From Microvelia longipes (taxonomy: Eukaryota > Arthropoda > Insecta > Hemiptera > Veliidae): a stretch of DNA of 64,000 nt. Position 1 is the stretch's first letter. Every line of letters begins with the position of its first letter. Under the pieces are notes generated by a model, which did no database searches, was not told the origin of the DNA, and was given only the letters and a program-made list of their open reading frames with translations. The stretch lies in NCBI GenBank assembly GCA_018340805.1, contig JACMZG010001914.1:29026715-29090714 (forward strand), written 5' to 3'. This document shows, piece by piece, positions 47,516 through 60,445 of this stretch. The translations under genes were made by a program, and so were the position numbers.

Positions 47516-50500
47516 TAATTATTCGTGATTATATAAATTTTATTTATTATTTTTTTCCGAATGGATCTTGGGATATCAATCTCTTTTCATTATTTTAATT
47601 GATAATGTTTACTCTGTTAACTTAACTACGGCCACTGTGATTATCAAAATCACAGCAAATGTGGAATACAAATTACACAGGCCAGGCGATTGTTGGTACC
47701 AGCGTCGTTGGCAAAAAAAAATTCTAAAAGTACCAAAAATTAGAAAACACTTGGACTCATCAGAGTTGATTCTACATGCATTTCTGCTGAGCAGCAGCTC
47801 AAACTTGAACTCGTCCGAGAGTTCAGTCTCGAAGACTAGTTGAGATCATTGTTTATACTTTACCTATTATAACCTACAAACAAGGCTATAGTCTCTGTAT
47901 TGAACCAATACATCTATTTATTTAATAATACCGATTTTTTGTAATAAACATATGCAATCAGTGGTTAGAAGACCAGCCAAAAAAAAGTAAAATAAAGTGA
48001 CCCTAAACAAAGATGAACCCAGGGGCCCACAAACTTAAATCTAAGTTTGATCCCAGTGAGTTTGGTAACGATTGTGATGTTATTTCAATCTTGGTAAATC
48101 ACCACTCTTAATCTACTAAATTTGCTAAGATACTTCTCTAAAAAGTTCAAGTAATTTATTATCTTACATGTTTTAACTTAGTCGGTTGCTTTTGTATATA
48201 GTTAGACATAAATGTCAATACTTAATAACTAATAATTACTTTATGATTTAAGTACAACATTTGATTAAGTTTCATGTATGGTAGTGTAGTAAAAGTAATT
48301 AACAACTTTCCTTGACTTAGTTGAATAATTGATCAAGTAGTTTGTAAACAACTAATTTTTTTAACATATTTAACTGAATAATACAACAACAATTATGATT
48401 GTTACAAGTATTATGTTTAAATAGTTTTAGTGGCTTGAGAGGCTTGATAGAGAAAATATCCAAGATCGCACTCAGGCGGGAGTAGAGTAAACAACTTAAA
48501 TATAAGTATTGTCAATGCTATGAGTTTGTTATCTCTTTCACTTAAGAACAATACACTTCTCTTAACACAATTGCCTTACCATTTTATTGCCCTATCATAA
48601 GCGTAGCGAGTTCCCTAAACTAACAAACCTGCAGCACAAATGCGCGCAGCGTATTTGTGTACAAAGAGTAAGAACATCTGTGTTTTTAAGTATGTACTGC
48701 CGGTAAGAGAAAAAAAAAATCTTGGCACTTAATGCAACATTTTTATTTTTAATTGCAACTATTATTCATCTCTTTAATTGACCTCTGATCATCAAGTTCG
48801 TTATCTTATCTTGTTTATTTCATAATTGTACCGTAATTTTACCTATGTCACGTAACGTAACCTTATTTTTGTAACGCAAAAATTCATTTTTTTCTCCAAC
48901 CACGGTTATAATTCTTATCAAAACCGAATCAAATTTAGAATAAGCAATTTTGAAACCTACAGTTGCAGGTTTCAAGATCATTAGAATTTTAAATGGATAA
49001 TAAAATGTAAATTTCTAAGCATAAAATAAAAATAAAAAATTGGAATACGCTAGACTCATCAATATAATTTGTAAAGCATGTGTACAAAATTTCAACAAAG
49101 TAATTTACGGAGTAGTTTGGAGAATTTAAAAAAGATACAGCCAACACAACTTTAAATTTGATAAAGTTTAACTTCAATAGAGCCACTGTCACTAGTTTAA
49201 ATAATAGTACAATTACCGAAGCATTTAAATTCAATTACATCTTCATTTAAATGTAATTTTAATTTGTACACAACTAGTAAAAATACGAATATTTCGTCCA
49301 ATATTTATCGAAATAGTTGGACATTATAGAACTCTTTGGAAAACCGGGACCTTTGTAACCTATTTCCCTTGTGGATTAAAATATGAGCGATACGACATCA
49401 TAAACCAGGATAGGAAAAGATATTCAAAAAACAAGACAAAAGTGATGAGAGAAAAAATTGGGAACAAGTTGAATCCACTGGGAAATCAGCCAAACACCGC
49501 ACAGCTGAATAAGAAGAGAGAATTTCCTTTTGAATTTTGGAATAATGGATTACAAAGAATAAAGAATGTAATCAGTCTCTCTGTAGAATATTTAATACTA
49601 GCGTCTAGATGAGGTTATCTTCGATTAAGTTTTCTTTTAATACATCTTAATCAGTTTTTCTCTGATGTCAGTTTAAGAATTTTTTAAAATATAGTTTAAT
49701 TTTTTGCATAAAGAAGCTGTGCGCTGACATTACTGCGTTTAGGTTCTGCTTACGAAATTTCTGCTAACCTGGGAGGGGTTTTGTGTGTTGTACAAGGGTA
49801 CTACTAAAGAATGTCCTTAATGTTTTGTAGGCACAGTTTTATCCTAAATTTATTGGGTAAGGGGGTTGGCATACAAAATCCGCTTATGCTAAAAAATTTA
49901 TCTCAAGACCTATAGATCTCTTTGTGTTCTTGATTTTCCCAACTGTCATATCCATACACTATATCTCTTTGCTTTAGCAATCCAAGATTATACTCGACTT
50001 AAGGAGTGCCCCCCGGGTCCGAGATAATTCTGCTCACTCCTTCTCCTAATGCTTTCTATCTTAAAAGAAGGACAATTATCGCCCCCAAGGGATGGGGACA
50101 TTGGCTCATCGAGCCCATTAATTTTCGTAAGCCCTACCAATGCAAATAAAATTAACGGTCCATAGCCTTCTTTTTCTTTTTATTTGGTGAGCAAATTGTC
50201 ATGCAGCAAAGCAATTGCTAAGCAATTGTATTGTAGTTATTTGCATGTATTTCTGCTTCAACAAGATATGTAATACCTACTCATGCATGCTAACAAAAAA
50301 AATATTTAAAGAAACTATTTAAACATCCGACACTTTACGCAAATAACAATTGATTATTTAGTGTTAAAATGAAATTTTACACTAAAATTTTACTGTATAG
50401 TGTCGTTAATATTTATAAAATCTTAAGGAGTTGGATAAGAACAGTGGTTGACTGTTCCCAGGAATTCTTCTTACATTTGATTAAAACATAAGAACAAAAT

Positions 50501-50721
50501 GTCAAGAAGACATTGAATACACCCTATACGCAAATCTGCGTACAGAATAAAAAAAAAGTTTATTTGATACTACTGAGTTTTGGAAATAATGTATGTAGTT
50601 GACACAATATAATTGTGCGTGAGACACTTAAGAATGTAATGAGCGGACTGCCACGCTACATCCAGGAACAGTTTTATAATTCGACATTGATGGCTTGACA
50701 TAATTTCATGCCAAGCTGATA
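47516..50721. other. 3.2 kb AT-rich sequence, no recognised feature
   Basis: Open frames at 47568-47843 (91 codons) and 48989-49234 (minus, 81 codons) show no known domain. 49330-50110 is slightly less AT-rich but shows no codon structure I can support. No RNA gene seen. Confidence 0.5.
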
Positions 50722-50948
50722 GAATTTATAAGGTGATTCAATTTGATGGTTTTTATGAATGAAATCAATTTTTTGACATGTTAGGTTATAGTCCGAAATT
50801 GACGTCATTGCAGGAATAAATAGTGAATTTTCATTGTTAACCACCTATACCGATTCCTGCAATGACGTCACACGTTATTCATAAAAAAGTCAGGTTATAA
50901 CCTCCGAATGCGTTTGGCTTGTTTACATCGAATTACCTTATAAATTTC
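50722..50948. mobile_element. Palindromic MITE, 227 bp, TA target duplication
   Basis: Ends GAATTTATAAGGTGATTC and complement of GAAATTTATAAGGTAATTC. Arms stay complementary through the GACGTCATTGCAGGAA block, leaving a ~30-bp centre. TA lies directly outside both ends (50720-50721, 50949-50950). Each arm carries one TGACGTCA (50800-50807 and 50873-50880). Non-coding. Confidence 0.75.
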
Positions 50949-52084
50949 TAACGTCTTTATGTCATGCCCCTTTCTGTTTCGTTATGCCAGCAAAATCTCA
51001 CAAGGAAAACTTAAACCGCACATCGCTTAAAATCACGAAGAATATAAAATTAAGTGTTTACCGGATATAAAAGATTATGGTTGGCATACAAAACTTTTTA
51101 TACTTCTGAGATTTGCAGAACATGAATATTTGACACAATATTCATCTTGTCAACACTACTCAGTTAGCTCTGTCAGTACCCTTATGAGTTTATACTTACT
51201 GAAACAGAGTAGGACATGTTAAGGCGTTGATAATGATGAATGTGGAACGATGGAACAGTTCCCAGATGCAGATAACACTTAGCTTCATTACATTCCTAGG
51301 TTTTAAATTACACATTAATTACAATTAATGTAAAATTAATTACATTAATTTATACTTAAAAACAGAGAACATCCACAACTATAGGTCGCTATGAAAGAAA
51401 TAAATGTTAATAAACATTCAAAAATATAGTAAACTATAGTAATTGTAGCATATAATAGCTTTACAGCTACTATAACGACTCAGTCAGCAATTACGGCAAA
51501 TTAAGAAGTTTTAATTTTCACATATCGCTTCAGTATGACGCTTTTATAACAATGAACGATTTTATTAAATAATGATATCATTATTTCTCTATACTTAACT
51601 CTTTTCTATTTACTTTGTCTTATCTATCTTTACATTTATCGATACAACCACCAATTCTATCTAATTAAATATACATGTCCCTAAGTAAAACTGCTAGATT
51701 GCTACCCTTACAAGTGTTATCAATCTAATAAAACTTAAACTCTATTACTTGTAACAATTATCACTGTCGTATTATCAATGAGCTAGCTGTAAGAGATCTT
51801 ATTTGTGGTATTATTGCATAACAATAACATTAAATATCTTCCAACATAACTTTAATCGCATGGTATGAATAGATTAAAACATATTTATGAATCCTAATTA
51901 ATAATCCCAGGTAACTATGGTAACCCTTCTAATACTGGACAATATGAAAGCCACTGATAAAGTTGAAATTTTGACAGCCACAAAACACCTCAATCAAGCA
52001 GAACCGCTCCATCAACGAAACCGCTCCGCGGCTTCGGCGCAAGGGGCCGCTTCGTGGCCCACGTGCCTGCTTGATATAGGCCAC
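50949..52084. other. AT-rich sequence, no recognised gene
   Basis: A GC-rich patch (CCGCTCCGCGGCTTCGGCGC near 52021) precedes the next repeat and may belong to it. The 89-codon frame at 51917-52186 spans that patch and has no known domain. Confidence 0.45.
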
Positions 52085-52460
52085 ATGGTTATTGTCCAAT
52101 ATCAGTTCGTCATATTACCGGTCTATATAAGTGGGATACTTCCACGCTATAACCAATTTTTTAACTGTATTAGTCAAAAAACGTGATTTGTTTACATTAT
52201 GTTATATATGTCAATCAATAACACCATAATAAATACAGATAATATTGCTTACTTCGTATTTTTGTTAACCATTAATAGTTGTACATGAGTAAAAAAATAT
52301 CAGCCCGAATTTTTACATTTCTTAAAGATTTGTGGTTTATTAAATGTATGTGGGGTTATCATCGTGGGTTAATGTCCTCACACATATTTCATAAACTATA
52401 GGGATCGGGGCATTAACAAGGTTAATTTTTGTACTAAGTTTCTTATTGATCCGAAAAAGC
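52085..52460 (+). repeat. Family A-related repeat, subfamily A2, copy 2
   Basis: Aligns with 35785-36150: CAGTTCGTCATATTACCGG, TATATAAGTGGGATAC, TATATGTCAATCAATAA, GGGTTAATGTCCTCAC, GCATTAACAAGGTTAA. Both copies lead into a (TA)n tract. Confidence 0.65.
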
Positions 52461-52526
52461 ATTTGAAAGTTATCGTGTCCCATTAAAACGTCTAGGAACA
52501 AAAATCTCGTACACACACACACACAA

Positions 52527-52974
<448 letters not shown>

Positions 52975-53440
52975 AAGTGTTTTAATGTTTAGCATATTCT
53001 AAGCTTCAAAGACGGGTAAAATGAGTGATTTTAGAAGGATGATACCTGGTTTTGAATAAAGCGTACTTCTATCTAAGTTCTACTCCATTAGGTAAATTTT
53101 TAAGATTTTTATTAGTTTTTGATGACTCAGCAAAATGACACGGTCTTTTAATTTAATCTGCAAAGCAGCAACTAATAACTCAGTAAGCAAGTAATAAATA
53201 ATCCTGTTTTTGTGCCAAGTTTTAACTCTCTGGCAAGCACACAGGATGTGTATATACCAGTTTATTATGTGTGACCAGATACAAAGTCATACCGCATGAT
53301 GGCATGCTGAAAACCACTTATAACGTCATAAAACTGCCAGAAACAAATAATTATAATAACCTTGGTTTTGGGTTTTTAGGGGGAACCCAATACTTTTCTT
53401 GTACACCAACGGTAGTAGGTTACAGAAAGTAAATTAAATA
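52975..53440 (+). repeat. Divergent family A-type repeat (subfamily A3), copy 1
   Basis: 52975-53110 matches 55398-55530 closely (TTTAATGTTTAGCATATTCT, GTAAAATGAGTGATTTTAGA). 53210-53437 follows the family A tail order in diverged form (GTGCCAAGTTTTAACTCTC, GAAAACCAC, ATAACCTTGGTTTTGGG, AATACTTTTCTTGTACACC). Confidence 0.55.
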
Positions 53441-55339
53441 AAGAGATACAATTAATATTAGTATTCTGAATACTTTCAGAATACTAATTGGAAGCTCGAT
53501 TATTTTAAATAAGTTATAAAACTAAACAAATATTATAACTTTCCGCTTAGTTAAAAAAAATCATAACATTCACAAACGAATCGATAATTCTTACCTACTT
53601 TAAACATCAAAATATAAAATTTATATTTCAAAGCAATAAAGCAATCGCCTAATTATTTTGCAACGCCAAGAATTTATTATGAGAATCAGGAATGATTTTA
53701 ATTAAGTACAAAACAAAAAAAGATAAACTTAAGGAATAATAAAGTTCGGTTAAAATAAATTAGTCTGCATAATGAAATTGTGTAATGGATACAGAGAGGA
53801 AAAGTTAATATCTTTGCTTCTGATGATTGAAATTCTATTCTTAACTTAAAGAAAATTCCCAAGGGGGAAGAAGAGGGATCGGTTTCTTGGAATCAGATTC
53901 CAATTAGATGTTTCCACTCTATACTGTGAATTTTATCTCGAGAAAACGTTTCATTTCCAATTGTATTTATAGAACATTTGTAAAGAAAATTTACTCTGAT
54001 GGAAAATTATTTTTCAAGTAAAGAGTGTCTGAAAAGTGTACTTCCTATAAAAAGAAGAATATATATGTTCTCAATCAGATTGCGTATAAGAAGGAAGAGT
54101 GAGTCCGGTTCGTTGGACATCAAACGTCGAAATCCTTTACAAGAATCCAACCCTAAGGGTATCCCACTCTAAGCATCCTACATTCACATATAAAAACCTT
54201 TAAGAACCTTTTCTATCTCTCAATCTAAGACCTTTAAGTCCTGAAATTTTCCCCAAAGACACGAAAACATCAAAGGACTTAATCCCTTCAATTTAGAAGC
54301 AATGCCAGCTTATCACTTCTCCAAATTTCAATTCCTCCAAAATCTTAAACATCAAACATGGCACACTATTTCAATATTATACTTCAATTTGGATGAACAT
54401 TTTTTAAACCTTAACACAAATCGTTTACCACATAGGATAATTTAAAATATTTTATAATAAACAAGGAAAGTATAAAAAAATATTAATAAATGTAATTAAT
54501 TTAACAAAAAAGTAAAAACAGTACAAATAAATTAAAATAAAACGATCAAAATCTAATTTTCATTCTACCTACTTTGAAAACTAAAAAAGAAAAATGTTTA
54601 ATAAGTTTTCTGTACAATACAGAAAATGTAATAATAAAAGTATAAAAAAAGAAAATTTATGTTCAAATTTTAATTAAAAAAATGTTACAAAATAAACGGA
54701 AAGGAAAAAATCAACCTTTTTATATTATTTGTATTTTCTGTAAAAAAACAGCTTCTGAATATAACAGGGGGTTGAAGCAATAAACGCTACAATACGAGGA
54801 AGAAAAGATACAATTTTATGATATTTCTCACATGTGGGCTTGTAGGGGTCATAAACGTACAGACCTAGGGTAGGAAAATGTACGGGACCAATATTGGCCC
54901 GGAGTGGGCAATAAAACTCAACTACATAGTAAAACCTCAACAATTAATACTTTTAGCCTTTATATAGCTTTAATGATTCTAATATTACTATCTCATTGTT
55001 TTTATTCTAGAGCTTATAATATTTTTATTTGCTTGAATATTATTTTAATATCAATGACATACAATATACATTTTTCTCATTTTATTTTTCATGTATTAGT
55101 GGGCCTCATATCGAACCAAGAGTATGACAATCGTAAACAAGCATTATATTCAATATTAACAATATGGCTTTTGTTTAACAAAAAGGATGTAACATATAAC
55201 CGAATATAACAATATTCGGAAATAATAAAATATAATAAATACTTTATGAATATAGTATCGCTGATGTAATAATCTTCTAACCAAAATCAAGCCGATGAAA
55301 ACCATTTTGACCCTGGTTAAAGTGTTGTAACTTGTTGTA
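53441..55339. other. AT-rich sequence, no recognised gene; one short hairpin
   Basis: A hairpin (TTAGTATTCTGA and complement, 5-base loop) is at ~53458-53491. Frames at 54904-55209 and elsewhere carry no known domain. Confidence 0.5.
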
Positions 55340-55976
55340 AGCTTTACATATGAATTATAAGAATGGATCATATTTTTCGTGATTAGCTCAAATATTTGGT
55401 GTTTTAATGTTTAGCATATTCTAAGCTTTCAATACGGGTAAAATGAGTGATTTTAGAAGGATGATACCTAGTTTTTAATAAAGCGTTCTTCTATCAAAGT
55501 TTTACTCCGTTAAGCAAATGTTAACGATTTTATAAATTGTTCGATGACTCAGCAAATGATGCGGTCATTTTAACTCTCTAGCATTAGCATGCACTCAGAA
55601 AAAGTTATGTGTGACCAGATACATAGATATACCGCACGATAAAAACCATATGCTTATAAGAATGGATCATACTTTTCACGATTAGCTCAAATATTTATTG
55701 ACTTTCTAGACAGCAGTCACTATATGCTGGTTAGTGGCTTACGTGAAACGCTATCTTAGATGTATGCGGCAAATTAAATCGTTTATTGGATGCAGTATAA
55801 TCATGTCTTGTCTATTCATACAGTTTCCACTGATAAGTCTACAATTATTGAGCGAGAATTCGAAAAGGAATTAGGCTGTTATGGAATAGCAGAGACGAGT
55901 TTTAATAAAATGATACCTTTTTTAGTAAAGTCTTTCTACTTTATGTTAAGCAAATTTCCAAAGAAAAAAAAAATAA
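55340..55976 (+). repeat. Subfamily A3 repeat, partial tandem duplication
   Basis: The block GGATCATATTTTTCGTGATT at ~55364 recurs at ~55663 with few changes, and the unit body (TTTAGAAGGATGATACC) recurs in diverged form near 55890-55950. The offset of about 300 bp indicates tandem duplication. Ends at a (TA)n tract. Confidence 0.6.
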
Positions 55977-56024
55977 TATATATATAATATAATATATAAT
56001 ATATATATATTTATATATATATAT

Positions 56025-56076
<52 letters not shown>

Positions 56077-56080
56077 ATAT
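55977..56080. repeat. (TA)n microsatellite, interrupted
   Basis: Alternating TA with several AA/TT breaks, then (TATG)n. Confidence 0.9.
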
Positions 56081-56294
56081 ATGTATGTATGTATATACAA
56101 CCCTATAAAAATAGAAAATCATGGATAAATCTTACAGATGAATAAAAATAATACAGGTGGAGAAAATGGGAAGCTCGAGCTTTCGCTATGTAGCTTCGTC
56201 AGGATTGTAGCAAGTAGTGGTGGGGAAATAGATGTCTCTCCCTTACACTACCTAAGCGAAGCAAAATCTGTTTCCCCACTAATACGTGCTAGTC

Positions 56295-56298
<4 letters not shown>

Positions 56299-56355
<57 letters not shown>
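56299..56355. repeat. (TA)n microsatellite
   Basis: Alternating TA with one break; flanked by an ACTTGCTG...CAGCAAGT hairpin at 56379-56400. Confidence 0.9.
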
Positions 56356-56358
<3 letters not shown>

Positions 56359-57002
56359 TAAGTATTGCGTATGTTTTTACTTGCTGTGTGAACAGCAAGT
56401 ATAGACTGTAGCTGATTCTTTTCAATGTATTACGTTATTAACCCACATTAATGACTCATGTGTCAAAACCATAAAAAAGGCCTCAAAGATTCTCGTAGTC
56501 GCGAAGTGTCCCCCAGCGCTGAGTCTACAAATACCTCTTTTTTATTCGCCTATTGGGATAGGCGTCATGACGGAATTCGAACCTCGGACCTCGACACAAA
56601 TCCGTTTTAGAGGTCCCTAATGACGAAAAAATACGTTTCGCGAAACTTGAAAAAACCATTGTAAATTACCGAAAACCAAAATTTAGGTCGATAAAAAATG
56701 AATTTCGAGTAGGGTGTCGTTTTCTATGTAATTTTGGGCGCTGAATCGAATGAAACCGGTCCGAAGTCCAGAAAGTCGAAAAAACCACAAAAATTATATA
56801 AAACCAAAATCACGGTCGTACAATTACGGTTGTACATAGTTTTGTACAACCAACTGGATAATTATGCGCATTTCCTTTGGAAAATATAGACAAAATGAGT
56901 TACGAGCAGTGCTTGACAATTGAGTAACTGCTTAGGTTCTAAAGCATCAACCGGAACCACGCAATGGGCATGGTTCTTGCATAAGCAAGAAATGGGTTGT
57001 TT
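56356..57002. other. No gene; B-box-like motif and possible SINE body on the minus strand
   Basis: On the minus strand near 56590-56575 a GAGGTTCGAATTCC string resembles a pol III B box. It is followed by ACGCCTATCCCAATAGGCG, a short palindrome. No convincing A box upstream, so a SINE is only suspected. Composition is more balanced than the flanks. Confidence 0.35.
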
Positions 57003-57173
57003 AGCACGGAAACACGCATTCTAAATGAAATTCGCCCGACAGCGGGCCACCGCGCCAGAATTATTTATTTAGTAGTTGTAAACTTATATAATGTAAAAAG
57101 CACGGAAACACGCATCCAAAGGAAATTCGCCCGACATGCGGACCACCGCGCCAGAATTATTTATATGTTTGTC
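57003..57173. repeat. GC-rich ~96-bp direct repeat, two copies
   Basis: Two tandem copies of a block with GGAAACACGCAT, GAAATTCGCCCGACA and GGACCACCGCGCCAGAATTA, at ~57007 and ~57103. A related copy lies at 26876-26940. The first copy has small deletions. Unusually GC-rich for the window. Non-coding. Confidence 0.7.
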
Positions 57174-58822
<1,649 letters not shown>

Positions 58823-59003
58823 TGTGTGTATGTGCGAGTGTATGTACGTATATATGTGTATAGATAAAGTTTTTGCACAACGTATTTTTTTGTAATTAGG
58901 TACCACTGCAACGAGTTTCTGACTCGTTGCAGAAACTCCACAATCCCGGATCCGACTCCTGCCATGTCACTCACTTTATTAGCAAATTTTTGCCACTGGA
59001 TAT

Positions 59004-59205
59004 TGATATATATTTTATTATGATTATTTCATTATTTACATTGTTGTTATGACAACCATATAAATCTGTCACTTTATATTTATTTATAGCATTATGTTGT
59101 GAGTTGTATTTTGATTATTTGTGAATAATAGAATGTTTAAATGTTACTTAATACTTATTGTACTTTTACCTACTTAACTAATATTAGCTACTAAGATATT
59201 TATCA
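59004..59205 (+). repeat. 5' LTR (202 bp)
   Basis: Identical to the 3' LTR except for one missing A in the GATTATT(A)TGTG segment. TG...CA ends with a 5-bp TGATA/TATCA inverted repeat. Preceded by target duplication GATAT. Confidence 0.95.
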
Positions 59206-59206
59206 G

Positions 59207-59219
59207 TGGCGACGAGGAT
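59207..59219 (+). promoter_or_regulatory. Primer-binding site, tRNA-Ser(GCT)
   Basis: TGGCGACGAGGAT, one base after the LTR, is complementary to the 3' end (ATCCTCGTCG plus CCA) known for animal tRNA-Ser(GCT). Minus-strand DNA synthesis would start here. Confidence 0.8.
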
Positions 59220-59234
59220 AAAAGTAGAAACAAT

Positions 59235-60445
59235 ATGGCTACACTACAACAACTTAGAAAATCGAGAAAAGTAATAAAAGCCAGTATTACTAAATTTAAG
59301 AATAAATGCGGAACAGAAGATGTAAGTAAATTTACTGAATACGATGTAGAATTACGAGTACGGAGCTTAGATGAGTACTGGGACAAATATTCTAAGCTCC
59401 AAGCACAAATAGATGAACTTATAGATGAGGACGAAATAGATTTAGAAGTTGATTATAGATGTGATATGGAATTTACTTACATAGACGTTAAAGCTTTTAT
59501 ACTTAAAAATCTTAAGACTATGGTTAAAGATCATGAAGATTCTGTACAAAGTAGTAAGGGAGAAGGTACCGGGACTGGTAATCAGGCTCCTACTGCTTCA
59601 AATATAAATTTCATACCTTACCAAGAAGAGGAAACATTCACTAATTTTATAAATAGATTGGAAGTATTTTTACTTTTGAAAAACATTACGGATTCTAAGA
59701 TTAAGGTATATACGTTTTTACATGCTCTCTCACCTGCGTTACATCAACATTTATACAATTTAGTAGCTCCTAACTCACCTTTAGATCACTCTTACGAGGA
59801 TTTAGTGAAAATATTAAGAACTTATATGGAACCAAAACCGAGTGCATGGGCCTTACAGCATAAATTTATATCTAGGATACAGAAAGAAGAAGAACCGATT
59901 ATTGAATTTGCCACTCAGCTTAGAAAAAAGCGGCTGACGGTGAGTTTTTCTGTGACTGCGGCAAATCTATTTCTGAAAATTTTTTACGTTTACAGTTCAT
60001 ACGAGGAAAAAGAGAGAACAAAATTACTGCAGAAAAGAGAAAATTATTATTTCAAGAAATTGTGGAGTTGGCTGTTAGTTTTTCGTTGGCAAAAGAAGAA
60101 AATCTAATGATGGACACAAGTAAATCTATACAGAGTAACTATGGGGTTAATCAATTCAAACAACATACAAAAAATTACAAGCCAAATGCGGCCGAGAAAA
60201 GTGCAAAATACAAATTGGATTTAAGAAAATACGGCACCGATAATCCAAGATTTCAAGCACTTATAGGAAAATGTTACAGATGTGGGAACGAAGATCACAG
60301 AGCAAACACTTGTAAGTTCATTAAGACAGTATGTACAGTTTGTGACAAGCGAGGCCATATTGCTAAGGTATGCATGTCAAGAGAAGAAGAGACAAGAAAA
60401 AAGAAATACACAGATCACATCAGTAGAACAATTTTCAGGGGATGA
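59235..60445 (+). pseudogene. gag: gag (frameshifted)
   Basis: Structural protein that packages element RNA. The first frame from the ATG at 59235 runs ~230 residues of recognisable Gag: an N-terminal coiled or helical part (SLDEYWDKYSKLQAQID), then the retrotransposon Gag core (EETFTNFINRLEVFLLLKN, ALSPALHQHLYNL, PKPSAWALQHKFISR). At an A6 run (59924-59929) homology moves to another frame. That frame carries two CCHC knuckles at ~60274-60375 (CYRCGNEDHRANTC and CTVCDKRGHIAKVC) and ends at 60445. A second A6 run (60397-60402) lies where homology passes into the pol frame, which is again the first frame. The ancestral element may therefore have had one gag-pol frame (inference). Confidence 0.85.

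Noticed and set aside
47740..47775. Hammerhead core on the minus strand (CTGATGAGTCC)
   Set aside because: No GAAA strand at the required distance.
54904..55209. Hydrophobic 101-codon protein
   Set aside because: Composition reflects AT-rich codons (Ile, Phe, Tyr, Asn); no motif or conserved context.
59174..59386. Minus-strand frame over the start of gag
   Set aside because: Antisense shadow of the gag frame.
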